From Burkholderia cepacia ATCC 25416 (lineage in GTDB: Bacteria > Pseudomonadota > Gammaproteobacteria > Burkholderiales > Burkholderiaceae), in the NCBI RefSeq assembly GCF_001411495.1, contig NZ_CP012981.1, positions 1,240,001 through 1,304,000 on the forward strand: a DNA stretch of 64,000 nucleotides. Direction: 5' to 3'. The notes below the pieces were generated by a model, which worked only from the letters and a program-made list of their open reading frames with translations, ran no database searches and was not told where the DNA came from. Shown piece after piece: positions 36,568-45,052 of this stretch; the first letter of the stretch is position 1; each line of letters opens with the position of its first letter. A program made the translations under genes and the position numbers.

Positions 36568-37137
36568 GTGGTCAGACGCAGACCCGTGCCGGGGTTGAAA
36601 GCGAGCAACAACTCGGGCAATCGGCCGATGGTCTGAGAATCGGTCTGTCGAACGTCAGTCGTTGGCATCGCGCGACTGGCCTGGCTGGGCCGGGTGGGCG
36701 GCGCCGCACCGTCGCGGATTGCTGCCGCTCGGCGGGTGCTCCCAGCTTCCCCGGTGTTTCATAACCCTGTAAAGCCTGTTGTGACGTCACTCGCTCGGCT
36801 GTTAGCGACGTATTGGCTTGTCCAAGAGTGAGGTCTATCGCAGGATTGGCGCACGAACATTTCCGGCTGGGGTCAAGTTGGGCGATCGGGCCGTGGCGTG
36901 GCGCGAATCCGCCGTCGAGGATTGGATCCGTGCTCTCAGTTAGATTTCGCATCATAAGAGTCGGAAGTCTCGAGGCGTTTCCAATATGAATTCGATCCTT
37001 GCCAGACAAGGCCGGGACTCGACTCCTGCAACTGAATTGCGCGCTGCTGCACGGCGTGGCGCCTGGCGGCGCCTGCCACGCAAGCGGGATGGGAGCAGCG
37101 GCATGTTGCGGCTGCCGCGCGATAGACGCCGATAGCC
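36568..37137. other. Non-coding stretch, probable island edge
   Basis: No gene is supported here. A palindrome TGTGACGTCACTC-like core (TGACGTCA at about 36782) and a short frame on the plus strand (about 36640-36820, starting near a GIARLAWLGRVGG-type reading) are visible but not convincing. At 37019-37030 TCGACTCCTGCA resembles the T-arm of the upstream tRNA-Thr. Confidence 0.35.
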
Positions 37138-37872
37138 TCACATCTGCCTGAACAACCCCGCATACGCACGACTGACGGGCAGCATTTCCCGCTGCCCATG
37201 CACGCGAATCCGCAACCGTCCCAGCAGATCGCGCTCGATGCGATCGATCGCTGCATACGCAACGATCACGCCGCGATGCACCTGCGCGAACCGCTCCGGA
37301 TCGAGCCGCTGCATCAGCTCTTTCAGCGGCGTGCGAATCACGAGCCGTTCGCCAGCCGTGACGACTTCCGTGTATTTCTCCGACGCCTGGAAATACAGCA
37401 CATCGTCGACCGATACGAGCCGCGTCGCATCCTTCACGCCTACCGTCAGCCAGCGGATCGGCACCGCTTCTCTTGCTTGTGCCGCCTGCGCGAGCGCATC
37501 GGCCTGCGCAAGCGCCGGCCCGCCGCGCTGAAGCTTCGCGATACACCGCAGCAGCCGCTCGTCCGTCACCGGCTTCAACAGGTAGTCGACGGCCGCGCGA
37601 TCGAACGCGTCGACCGCATATTCGTCGTAGGCCGTGACGAACACGACATGCACATCGGGCGCCAGCGCAGCGAGCTTCAACCCGTCGATACCGGGCATCC
37701 GGATGTCGAGAAACGCGATGTCCGGGCGTGGCGACGCATTCAGCGCGGCCAGCGTTTCGATGCCGTTGCGCGGCATCGCAACGATTTCCAGTTCGGGCCA
37801 GAGCTGCCCCAGCCGCTGCGCGAGCGAGGCGGACAGGTTCGGTTCGTCGTCGGCGATGAGGGCGGTCGGCAT
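37138..37872 (-). CDS. LytTR-type response regulator
   Basis: This is a 244-residue two-component regulator. The receiver domain (residues 1-115) has the acidic pair Asp8-Asp9, the phosphorylated Asp56 (AFLDIRMPG), a switch Thr (FVTAYDEYA) and Lys (LLKPVT). The C-terminal LytTR DNA-binding domain starts at about residue 140 (IRWLTVGVKDATRLV, YFQASEKYTEVVT). The ATG follows the kinase stop by one base, so kinase and regulator form an operon. Targets are unknown. Confidence 0.93.
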   Translation of the reverse strand: MPTALIADDEPNLSASLAQRLGQLWPELEIVAMPRNGIETLAALNASPRPDIAFLDIRMPGIDGLKLAALAPDVHVVFVTAYDEYAVDAFDRAAVDYLLKPVTDERLLRCIAKLQRGGPALAQADALAQAAQAREAVPIRWLTVGVKDATRLVSVDDVLYFQASEKYTEVVTAGERLVIRTPLKELMQRLDPERFAQVHRGVIVAYAAIDRIERDLLGRLRIRVHGQREMLPVSRAYAGLFRQM

Positions 37873-37873
37873 G

Positions 37874-38959
37874 TCAGTCGATCGGGATCAGCAGGGTAGC
37901 GGTGACGCCATGCGCGGCGGCGGCGTTCGTTTCGATGCAGACGCGGCCGCGCTCGCCGTGCAGCGTCCGGATGCGCGCCGCGACGTTGGCGAGTCCGACG
38001 CCGCCATGCAGGCGCGTGTCGCTTTTGCCGAGGCCGACGCCCGTATCGATCACGTTGAGTTCGAGTTTGTCGCCACGCATCCTGCCGCGAATCACGATCA
38101 CGCCGCCGTCGATGGACGGCTCGATCCCGTGCAGCAGTGCATTCTCGACGAGCGGTTGCAGCAGCAGCGGCGAGAACGGCAGCGCGTGCAGGTCCGCCGG
38201 CACGTCGATCGAATAAGAAAGCCGCTCGCCGAGCCGGATCGATGCGATCTTCAGCAGTGCTTCAACGAGTTCGAGTTCCTCGCCGAGCGTCGACGTCGCA
38301 TCGCGCGTGCGCCGCAGGCTCGCGCGCAGGTAGCGGTTCAGGCTGTCGAGCATCGTCGATGCGCGGGCCGGGTCGCGCTCGATCAGGCTCTGCACGTTCG
38401 CGAGCGTATTGAACAGGAAGTGCGGCTCGATCTGCGCCTGCAGCAGTGCCAGGCGCGCGGCGGTCTCGGCCTGGCGCGCTTCGGCGGCTTCGCGGCGCTC
38501 GGTCTCGAGCGTCGCACGCATGCGCATCGATTGCAGGAACAACGATACGCACACGAACAGGATCGCCGAGATGAGCAACGACGGCCCGTAGTTGTCCCAC
38601 GTTCCGAGGCGGGCGCGCCCGAACACGTGCGGCACGTTCCCGCGGACGATCGCTGCCGATATCTCGAAACCGATGAGCACGCTGGCCGGTGCAATCACGA
38701 CGGTCTTCAGCGCGAGCCTCGGCTTGCGCGGCAGCAGCCGGTCGGCGGCGTGGCTGAACAGCAGCGCGCAGAAGCCGATCGTGTTGGCGACGACGAGGTA
38801 GGGCAGCAGCGGTTCGTTGAAATGGATCGCCCAGAAACCGAGGCCGACGACCGAGTTGAAGCACGCGAACGCGAGCAGCGCGGACGGATCGCGCAGCAGC
38901 CGCGGCGGGGCGCCGGCGGGTGGCTGCGGAATCGGCGACGGGTCGGACGTGGCTCGCAT
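37874..38959 (-). CDS. LytS/YehU-type sensor histidine kinase
   Basis: This is a 361-residue kinase with four to five N-terminal membrane helices (residues ~28-145) and no large periplasmic domain. The HisKA_7TM-like/His_kinase block has the phosphorylated His180 in QIEPHFLFNTLANVQ. The ATPase part has PLVENALLHGIEP (N box) and DTGVGLGKSD (G box). It pairs with the LytTR regulator downstream. Systems of this type often sense envelope or small-metabolite signals. Confidence 0.92.
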   Translation of the reverse strand: MRATSDPSPIPQPPAGAPPRLLRDPSALLAFACFNSVVGLGFWAIHFNEPLLPYLVVANTIGFCALLFSHAADRLLPRKPRLALKTVVIAPASVLIGFEISAAIVRGNVPHVFGRARLGTWDNYGPSLLISAILFVCVSLFLQSMRMRATLETERREAAEARQAETAARLALLQAQIEPHFLFNTLANVQSLIERDPARASTMLDSLNRYLRASLRRTRDATSTLGEELELVEALLKIASIRLGERLSYSIDVPADLHALPFSPLLLQPLVENALLHGIEPSIDGGVIVIRGRMRGDKLELNVIDTGVGLGKSDTRLHGGVGLANVAARIRTLHGERGRVCIETNAAAAHGVTATLLIPID

Positions 38960-39373
38960 GGTGTCGGGTGAAGGTGGGTGCGCGATGCGCCGATGGCCTG
39001 ACCTTACTGCCGGACGGGCCGATAACGCGCGCGTTGCGACGAACGGCGCGCGGCTTCGACGAAGCGCGTCGGCTGCCGACGGTTGGCCGGTTTCCGCCAC
39101 GAGTGTAGTGGAAGGCGCTGCGGAAGGACACGGGGTGTTGCCGGTTGCGAGTCGAGCACGAAGCGCCGGCTGGCGGGCGAGGGCGGACCATTCAGCTCGG
39201 ACGTCGCCGGCGGCCGGATTCGGTGGCGCGTCATTCGTCCCGATTCGCCGGACGATCATCGCCGCGACGCGCAACTCGTCCGCAAATTCCGGCCGCCCGT
39301 CGCAAGCCGTGCCGTCTGCCTGAGCGGCGCAGTACGGTGTTGCCGTGTCCACTCCGACCAGGCGACTCCGACC
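38960..39373. other. Divergent intergenic region
   Basis: These 414 bases lie between the minus-strand kinase gene and the plus-strand membrane protein gene. Open frames here are antisense or shadow readings without support. Promoters for both genes are expected, but no convincing motif is seen. Confidence 0.4.
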
Positions 39374-39916
39374 ATGTCCGCACTCCTTCACCTGAAGCCT
39401 TACGTGTACGTAATGTTCTGCGTGCTGCTCTACATCGGCATCAAGCGCTGTTTCCCGCGCGAGGTGCCGGCGGCACGACCGCTGATCTCGCCGGTCGCGT
39501 TCGGGATGCTCGGCATCGTCAGCCTGAACGGGCTCTTTCCGCATGCCGGCATCGACGCGAACGCGATTGCACTGGCGGCCGTCCTGGGCGGCGCGTCGCT
39601 GGGCTGGCTGCACGCGAGCCGGTGGCGGCTCGAGTACCGTCCGGCGTCGTCGGGCCTGCGCGTGCGCCTGCCTGGCGACGCCAGCCTGCTCGTCACGCTG
39701 ATGCTGACGTTCGTCGCCGAAACTGGCATCCATTACGCGGTCGCCGTGCACGCGCCGTGGGCGGCGACGAGCGGCTTCGTGATGCTGTCGTTCGCGGTAT
39801 GGGGCGTGCTCGTCGGGATGACGCTCGGGCGCGCGGTGAACGTGGTCGTGCGCTGCATGCGCCATGCGAGCGGATCGGCAAGCGGCGGGTTCCCGTATTC
39901 GGTCGACCCGCGATGA
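39374..39916 (+). CDS. Uncharacterised integral membrane protein
   Basis: This 180-residue protein has about five hydrophobic segments: YVYVMFCVLLYIGI at the N-terminus, SPVAFGMLGIVSLNGLF, AIALAAVLGGASLGWL, LVTLMLTFVAETGIHYAV and FVMLSFAVWGVLVGMTLG. The N-terminal LKPYVYVMFCVLLYIGIKRC is reminiscent of small DUF membrane proteins common in Burkholderia. I do not recognise a function. The ATG at 39374 is chosen because the upstream in-frame part is low-complexity. It is divergent from the LytS-type kinase, which might regulate it. Confidence 0.75.
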   Translation: MSALLHLKPYVYVMFCVLLYIGIKRCFPREVPAARPLISPVAFGMLGIVSLNGLFPHAGIDANAIALAAVLGGASLGWLHASRWRLEYRPASSGLRVRLPGDASLLVTLMLTFVAETGIHYAVAVHAPWAATSGFVMLSFAVWGVLVGMTLGRAVNVVVRCMRHASGSASGGFPYSVDPR

Positions 39917-40270
39917 AGGGCGCGAAACAACCGGCGAGCAGGCAACCGCCGGCCATGCATGCGATGCGATCCGTCTTCGTCTCCTGGATCGGCATCGAAT
40001 CGAAGCGGCATGTAACGCACGCTGTCTTGCGCCCCGCTTTCCTGTCATGGTCGCGTCATGGTGCGCCCATAACGTTGCACGTTCCCGTCGCGGCGGCATC
40101 GCCGGAGCCGGGACGTGCGCAACCCGCTCGCGACGACGTGCCCGCGTCGCAGGCAGGCCTGCCGGGATCTCGCTCCCGGCGGCGCGGCAGTCATGCCACG
40201 CGCCATTACATTCGAAAATACGATCGACGCCGGTTCGAACCGGATCGCGGACGATCAGGAGACAGGGACC
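39917..40270. other. Intergenic stretch without a supported gene
   Basis: These 354 bases contain only short frames of poor quality and a few GC-rich inverted repeats near 39930-39955. No terminator with a T run or clear promoter is seen. Confidence 0.35.
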
Positions 40271-40474
40271 ATGCTGAGCCCGCATGAATTCTCGATGCTG
40301 TTGCGCGTTGCACGTGCGCCGGACAGCGTCGATCCGTCGAATCCGGCTTTTGCCGTGCTGGTCGAGAAGCGGCTGGTCGACGATACGCAGATGCGCATGA
40401 ACGCCGTGGCCGCGCGCCCGGCGCTGACACCGGTCGGCCAGATGCTGCTGGCGCGCTTCGACGAAGCGGCTTGA
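40271..40474 (+). CDS. Small hypothetical protein
   Basis: This 67-residue frame starts MLSPHEFSMLLRVARAP and has the look of a winged-helix fragment (FAVLVEKRLVDDTQ, ALTPVGQMLLARF), as in small Burkholderia proteins read next to regulators. AGGAGACAGGG precedes the ATG. No family is assigned. It is convergent with the solute-binding protein gene. Confidence 0.6.
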   Translation: MLSPHEFSMLLRVARAPDSVDPSNPAFAVLVEKRLVDDTQMRMNAVAARPALTPVGQMLLARFDEAA

Positions 40475-40533
40475 GGGGACGCGTCACGCATTCACCGAAA
40501 CGAATGGCGTGACGCGTTGAAGTGTCGGGCCGC

Positions 40534-41334
40534 TTACTGCGCGACCGGCACCGTCACATCGCTGCCGAACCAGTGCATCGAGATCTTCTTCAGCGTGCCG
40601 TCCTTGTGCAGCGAGTCGAGCGCGTCGTTGATCGCCTTCTCGAACTTCGGGTTGCCCTTGCGGAACGGGATCGCCATTTCCTGCTTGCCGCCGTTCAGCA
40701 CTGCGCCCGCGCGCAGCGGCAGGTTCGACGTCTTGATCATGTACGGCAGCATCAGGCGGTCGTCGAGCGTCGCCTCGATCCGGCCGGCGGCGAGGTCGCG
40801 CAGTTTCTCCGGCGCGCCCGGATACGTCTGCACCTCGATGCCCGGCACGGTGCGCGCCATCTGGTCGTAGTTGGTGCCGAGCGTCACGCCGAGCTTCTTG
40901 CCCTTGAAATCGTCGAGCGACTTGAAGTTGCGCGTGTCGTCCTTGCGCTGGATCAGCTGGGCGGCCGAGTACGTGTACGGCTCGCTGAAGTCGAGCGCTT
41001 CCTTGCGCTGCGGCGTGATCGTGACCTGGTTGACGATCACGTCGAACTTGCCGGCCTGCAGGCCGGCGATGATGCCGCTCCATTCGGTCGGGATGAACTG
41101 CGTCTTCACGCCGAGCCTGCCGGCGACGGCGTTCGCGACGTCGACGTCGAAACCCTCGAGCTGGCCGGACGTGCCGCGCGAGTTGAACGGCGGGTACGTG
41201 CCCTCGAGGCCGACGCGCAGCACGCCGGCTTTCTTGACCGAGTCGAGCAGGTCGTCGGCGTGCGCGGCGACGGCCGTGAAGCCGAGGGCCGACGCGAGCA
41301 GCAGGCCCGACAGCAGGAACTTCGAACGTTTCAT
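40534..41334 (-). CDS. Periplasmic amino acid-binding protein of an ABC transporter
   Basis: This is a 266-residue family 3 solute-binding protein. The signal peptide is MKRSKFLLSGLLLASALGFT with cleavage after AHA. The typical opening GVLRVGLEGTYPPFN and the DVDVANAVAGRLGVK block are present. Residues DFSEPYTYSAAQL and the LPYMIKTSNLPL region resemble cystine-binding FliY/TcyA proteins, but specificity is an inference. No permease or ATPase gene is adjacent in the window, so its partners must be elsewhere or it lies alone. Confidence 0.88.
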   Translation of the reverse strand: MKRSKFLLSGLLLASALGFTAVAAHADDLLDSVKKAGVLRVGLEGTYPPFNSRGTSGQLEGFDVDVANAVAGRLGVKTQFIPTEWSGIIAGLQAGKFDVIVNQVTITPQRKEALDFSEPYTYSAAQLIQRKDDTRNFKSLDDFKGKKLGVTLGTNYDQMARTVPGIEVQTYPGAPEKLRDLAAGRIEATLDDRLMLPYMIKTSNLPLRAGAVLNGGKQEMAIPFRKGNPKFEKAINDALDSLHKDGTLKKISMHWFGSDVTVPVAQ

Positions 41335-41593
41335 CGCAGATCTCCAGAGGTCAGTGTCGTGTGTGGTGAGCGCCGGGTATCGGTCGAACCCGGGGGCGGC
41401 CGGAATACGGGCATGTAGACACTACTCGCAACCGCGCCGCGCCGGAAGTCGAATTGGCCCTGATTGAGATCGATTTCAGCAGGGCGGGGGCGGCCGGCCG
41501 CGTGATTGGCGGGAGGCGTCGTACAAGGCGTGGGGAGTCGCGCAAGAAGTTGTTGCGCGGGTATCGCGAGTGACGGGCGAAATCACTCGAAAT

Positions 41594-41805
41594 TCACTCC
41601 GATTTCAGGGGCAGCAAATTGATGATGAAAGTGGATTGCACGGAGTTGGACGCCTGGACGCGGATTGGCTGGCCTGCTGCAAGCCGTTCGTTGATCGTCG
41701 ACCGGTTCAGTGTCCCGGGCACCAGTTGCTTGATCAGTGCCGGGTCAAGGTTCAAGCCGTCGTGCCCGGTTCAATCGTCACTTCCTCCTTGCGTTTGCGT
41801 GGCAT
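41594..41805 (-). mobile_element. IS256-family transposase relic, N-terminal piece
   Basis: On the minus strand MPRKRKEEVTIEPGTT opens at 41805 and hits a stop. In another frame LNLDPALIKQLVPGTLNRST continues. MPRKRK... followed by ...ALIKQLV... is the start of IS256-family (Mutator-type) transposases. The piece is frameshifted and truncated and cannot be functional. Its far end (RVQASNSVQSTFIINLLPLK) no longer resembles a transposase. Confidence 0.65.
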
Positions 41806-41837
41806 AAAAGTGGTTCCTTGGCTCTCGGTTTATGCCT

Positions 41838-41942
41838 CACACAAAAGATCGGATAAGCTCCTGCCCGTCGGTCTGGATAGACGGCCTTGTTGCCGACTAC
41901 GCCGTCGTCGCGGATCTCGATCCGCAGTGATTCGAAAAAATA
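41838..41942 (-). mobile_element. IS256-family transposase relic, catalytic-domain piece
   Basis: The minus strand reads YFFESLRIEIRDDGVVGNKAVY, matching the conserved core around the first DDE aspartate region of IS256-family transposases (FFDALRVKIRDEG...NKAVY). The reading then runs into unrelated sequence. Its upstream end meets the duplicated small gene at 41943 exactly. Confidence 0.7.
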
Positions 41943-41947
41943 GTCGC

Positions 41948-42136
41948 ATGCATACATCGCGAAGAAATTGGAACGCTTTCATTCCAATGGGTGAATTTTC
42001 ATTTTCAAGCCTATGTGTCGCCGCGGGTCTCGCCGTCGCGTGGTCGATAATTTTTATGGGAAAAATTACCAGGCAAAAGAAAATCACCTGGGGTGATGTC
42101 AAGACGTGGATCAGGAACGTCATCGATTCGCTCTAG
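41948..42136 (+). CDS. Small single-helix membrane protein, copy 1
   Basis: This frame codes for 62 residues from ATG 41948, or 49 from ATG 41987 (MGEFSF). One membrane helix is predicted (SLCVAAGLAVAWSIIFMG), followed by a basic tail KITRQKKITWGDVKTWIRNV. A second copy lies at 42849-43049 with about 92 percent nucleotide identity over about 190 bases. Conservation of the frame in both copies supports coding. Neither start has a clear ribosome binding site. Its function is unknown; it is bordered by a transposase relic. Confidence 0.55.
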   Translation: MHTSRRNWNAFIPMGEFSFSSLCVAAGLAVAWSIIFMGKITRQKKITWGDVKTWIRNVIDSL

Positions 42137-42167
42137 TTGCGAATGGGAAACGACAATAGGATGAGAC

Positions 42168-42476
42168 ATGGGCCGGATACTGTGTAAATCGCATGGCGCA
42201 ACCGGGGTGATACATGTTTCGAGCGATATCGGCGCCGACATGAAAACGGACGCGAGGCGCTTGAAGATTCTCCGTTACGACATCGACTGGCTGGGAGACG
42301 GACTCGCCGACATTTCGTACTTTGTTTCGACCGAGGTCGCGAAACAGTTCGGTTTGCCGGAGCCTGGTGATGCGCCGTTTGGATCGGATTTCGAGGATCA
42401 GCATGCGGCCGTCTTCGACGGGCTCGTTGCTGTTTGCGACAAGTGTTTTGGCGAGTATCAGAGCAGAGCTGCTTGA
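42168..42476 (+). CDS. Hypothetical protein with Cys/His metal-binding pattern
   Basis: This is a 102-residue protein. Cys6-x2-His9 near the N-terminus (ILCKSHG) and Cys90-x2-Cys93 near the C-terminus (AVCDKCFGEY) could bind one zinc ion. AGGATGAGAC precedes the ATG. The fold and function are unknown. It lies 31 bases after the first small-protein copy and before an IS256 relic, in a run of immunity-like genes, so an immunity role is possible but unproven. Confidence 0.65.
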   Translation: MGRILCKSHGATGVIHVSSDIGADMKTDARRLKILRYDIDWLGDGLADISYFVSTEVAKQFGLPEPGDAPFGSDFEDQHAAVFDGLVAVCDKCFGEYQSRAA

Positions 42477-42644
42477 CCGGTTGGGCTCATCATGTACTGG
42501 TCATGTGGCGAAGCGAGCCTACGGATGGGCAGGGAGTCGATATCGAAGCCGACAAGGCGACGTGGCGTCGGACACGTTAACTGGCCGACAGCGCCGAGCC
42601 TCGAAGTATTGCCATCGAAGTGCTGCGGATTCCGGGTACCCGCC

Positions 42645-42843
42645 TGAAGCCGGAACTTAGCGCCGTCGGTCTCCTCGATCCGCAGCGAGTCGAAGAGCAA
42701 TACCTGATGCATCGCGTCAAGCGGACGGTTCTGCCAACTCAGCGCTTTGGCGATCGCCCTTCAGTAACCGTCTCGATGAAGTCGGGTGATACATCGATGC
42801 CATAGTGCTCGGCCAGAGACCTCTGGACCTCACGTACACTCAT
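42645..42843 (-). mobile_element. IS256-family transposase relic, central piece
   Basis: The minus strand starts MSVREVQRSLAEHYGIDVSP at 42843, the hallmark central region of IS256 transposases. After a frameshift it continues ALSWQNRPLDAMHQVLLFDS. It then jumps from SLRIE directly to ETDGAKF, a deletion of the segment that normally lies between these motifs. It abuts the second copy of the small membrane protein gene. Confidence 0.8.
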
Positions 42844-42848
42844 GTCGC

Positions 42849-43049
42849 ATGCGTACATCGCGAAGAAATTTGAACGCGTTCATTCCAATGAGTGAATTTT
42901 CATTTTTAAGCCTATGTGTCGCCGCAGGTCTCGCCGTCGTGTGGTCGATAATTTTTATCGGAAAAATTACGACGCAAAAGAAAATCGCCTGGGGTGATGT
43001 CAAGACGTGGATCAGGAACGTTGTCGATTCGCTCTTTGGGATGGGGTAG
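42849..43049 (+). CDS. Small single-helix membrane protein, copy 2
   Basis: This is the near-duplicate of the gene at 41948: 66 residues from ATG 42849, or 53 from ATG 42888 (MSEFSF). The helix is SLCVAAGLAVVWSIIFIG and the tail KITTQKKIAWGDVKTWIRNV, ending with an extra FGMG compared with copy 1. Many differences between copies are silent or conservative. It starts directly where the IS256 relic ends. Confidence 0.55.
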   Translation: MRTSRRNLNAFIPMSEFSFLSLCVAAGLAVVWSIIFIGKITTQKKIAWGDVKTWIRNVVDSLFGMG

Positions 43050-43153
43050 CGCGGCAAGCGTGCCGACCACGTGCCGCAGGCCGTCGGCTTACACACGCCT
43101 CGCTGAACCTGATGGTCGCGATCCTGCGTTGCGAGCGAATCTCATTGAGACAT

Positions 43154-43495
43154 ATGACGACTCACTACCCATCCCTCGAAGCGGCTTTTCGGGATCGTCC
43201 GGTCCGGATCGCGGACTGGGGATACTTCGAATGCCGGGAGACAGACTTGACTGCATCGGGTGTCGAATTCTTCGACGATGTGGAAGACCCGGGGCCTTGT
43301 CGGCGCGCAGCGTTCACGCGAAGCAGTGGGGGCCTCGTCGTGCTGACCGTCTATGGCGATCCCAAAGTCAATGAAGTCGTGTTCGCGTCCGATGCGAAAA
43401 TTGCAGGGAAAAGCGATTTGCTGAACGCGCTGCCGGAACCATTCCACCGATGGGTCGACATGTTCGAGGTCGTTTATTTCGGCCAACCGGTCTGA
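43154..43495 (+). CDS. Hypothetical protein, possible immunity protein
   Basis: This is a 113-residue soluble protein starting MTTHYPSLEAAFRDRPVRIA. It contains ADWGYFECRETDLTASG and ends EVVYFGQPV. It is acidic and has no signal peptide or membrane helix. I recognise no family. The ribosome binding site is weak (GAGACAT). Size, acidity and neighbours fit an immunity-type protein, but that is an inference from context. Confidence 0.6.
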   Translation: MTTHYPSLEAAFRDRPVRIADWGYFECRETDLTASGVEFFDDVEDPGPCRRAAFTRSSGGLVVLTVYGDPKVNEVVFASDAKIAGKSDLLNALPEPFHRWVDMFEVVYFGQPV

Positions 43496-43756
43496 ATGGC
43501 CAGCCGCAGCGGGCAGCCAACACGTTGTTCGATCGCTACACCCACAAAAATGGTGGCAGGTTTCGCCCCTCGCTTCATTGGCATAATCACGACCTTTTGC
43601 GGTACCGTGCGCGAGCGCTGATGTCCGATTCCGTGATGCTGACGAACTACGTACGTGCTTTGCGGCGCTCACACGAATCTACCGACGATATCGCACGTGC
43701 ATGTCACGACGCCGTGCCATCCGCACCGCCAAACGTCACTCCCACCCCTACAACCC
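43496..43756. other. Intergenic stretch without a supported gene
   Basis: These 261 bases separate two immunity-like genes. Short frames on both strands have no recognisable content, and no clear promoter or terminator is seen. Confidence 0.3.
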
Positions 43757-44080
43757 ATGCTCGCAACAACCGACCTGACGACCGTAGTCAGCCTGAAGCA
43801 GATCCTCGAAACGCCCGGCGACTTCTCTGGCTGGCTCCATCTACCACCGAAGCCGTGGACGCTCGATACAGAGGGCGCGTTCTCGGCAGACGCGCAACAT
43901 GCCGAAGACGATGCGTCGTCCTCGATCGCGCTGCAACCCGGCTGGAGCGTCACGCTGAATAGTGCGACGATCGAAGATATCGTGATCAACGCCCACGACC
44001 AAATCGACGAACCGAGCGTTTCGCAGTTGCTCGACGCATTCGTCTTTTACGTAGAGAACGATGAATTCATCCTGTTCTGA
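43757..44080 (+). CDS. Hypothetical protein, related to the C-terminal domain of the 46393 gene product
   Basis: This is a 107-residue acidic protein (VSLKQILETPGDFSGW..., VTLNSATIEDIVINAHDQ, FVFYVENDEFIL). The order of a short N-terminal helix, a W-containing strand, a D-I/V-V helix and a C-terminal F-x-x-D-x-F motif recurs in the second half of the 46393-47088 product. The two may therefore share a fold found in toxin-immunity neighbourhoods (DUF7716-like, tentative). A frameshifted SUKH gene follows after 24 bases. Confidence 0.65.
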   Translation: MLATTDLTTVVSLKQILETPGDFSGWLHLPPKPWTLDTEGAFSADAQHAEDDASSSIALQPGWSVTLNSATIEDIVINAHDQIDEPSVSQLLDAFVFYVENDEFILF

Positions 44081-44104
44081 CGACGTGGTTTGCCACACGT
44101 CATC

Positions 44105-44245
44105 ATGAAATCCTGGCGGGACATCCTGATTGCAGCCAATCCGCTCGTTCGATTTCTCGAGGAGGATGCATTTTTGGCGCCGTCTATCTCGGCAATCCTG
44201 CGGCGCATTACGTTGTCCGGGATGCGAAGGTCGCAAGTCGTTTAG
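44105..44245 (+). pseudogene. N-terminal fragment of a frameshifted SUKH-type gene
   Basis: MKSWRDILIAANPLVRFLEE opens at 44105 and stops at 44245. If the reading changes frame at the T5 run (44171-44175) it continues GAVYLGNPAAHYVVRDAKVA straight into the frame of the SUKH-like gene at 44281. This suggests one gene of about 281 residues broken by a one- or two-base indel, or a frame that can switch at the T run. A sequencing error cannot be excluded. Confidence 0.6.
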
Positions 44246-44280
44246 CGACCGATGACTCCATCGACGATTTCGGTGAATTC

Positions 44281-44949
44281 ATGTGTCGGCATGCGGCTGA
44301 CAGAGAGACGCGAGACCGGTATCGTTCGCAAGCGATTCGACAAGGCGCCATGTCGCCGGGAGGCACGATGCACGATCGGGATCTGAAGCAGTTTATCGTC
44401 GAAATTCGCGACACGGTGGGCGTGCACGCAAGCATCGGCGCACCTGCGCCCGACCATGCAACACCCACGAGCTCCCTCTCCGTGAGCGATGAAATTGCTG
44501 CATGGTTCAGCGCACTCGACGATGTCGATCCGTCGATTCCCTGGACCGCTGACGACCTCCTGTTGTACGGCAACCAGGCGAGTCTCGCGCTTGGCCAGAC
44601 CGGCTATCGTGTCGACGCATCTGGGCGGCGTCTGTCCGGATGGCACGACGACTGGATCGTGCTGGGTCAGATGGGCGGCGATCCCGTTATCGTCGTCCCG
44701 GAAGGCGATGTGCTGTTCGACCGCCACGGCGCGGGTTCCTGGGCACCATTGCGCGTTGCGTCATCCCTCACGCACTTCGCCCACGCGCTGTGTATCTGGT
44801 GCGAGTTGTACGTTGGAAGGTACTCACGCGATATCTTCGACGACACGTATGAAATCCGCCCGGCATTCCTTGCTGAAGTCCGGGCGCGGATAGGCGAGGC
44901 GCTGCCCGATGCGGAAGCGGTGGTGTTCCTGGAGATGGTCGGCGGGTGA
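44281..44949 (+). CDS. SUKH (SMI1/KNR4)-like immunity protein, 5' part out of frame
   Basis: From ATG 44281 this is a 222-residue product. The second half has the SUKH-like pattern HDDWIVLGQMGGDPVIV, followed by GSWAPLRVASSLTHFAHAL. SUKH proteins are typical immunity proteins against contact-dependent or T6SS-delivered toxins. The upstream in-frame codons extend back to the T5 run at 44171, where the reading of the MKSWRD fragment joins, so the true gene probably starts at 44105. It may be inactive in this strain if the frameshift is real. Confidence 0.65.
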   Translation: MCRHAADRETRDRYRSQAIRQGAMSPGGTMHDRDLKQFIVEIRDTVGVHASIGAPAPDHATPTSSLSVSDEIAAWFSALDDVDPSIPWTADDLLLYGNQASLALGQTGYRVDASGRRLSGWHDDWIVLGQMGGDPVIVVPEGDVLFDRHGAGSWAPLRVASSLTHFAHALCIWCELYVGRYSRDIFDDTYEIRPAFLAEVRARIGEALPDAEAVVFLEMVGG

Positions 44950-45052
44950 GTGCGGGCGAGCAGTCTCGAGCAATGCGCAGGCCAATCCGCAGGCAGCCCC
45001 GGGTGACACAAGTGATTGACTGAAACACGGTCTTACTTACGGCGAGAACGAA

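Noticed and set aside
36590..36830. A possible P4-phage-like leader or small gene (WLGRVGG-type reading)
   Set aside because: The likeness is vague, the reading has no good start, and no phage genes are nearby.
43520..43640. A possible Rhs/effector remnant (LFDRYTHKNGG reading)
   Set aside because: It lacks the YD-repeat spacing and is too short to support.
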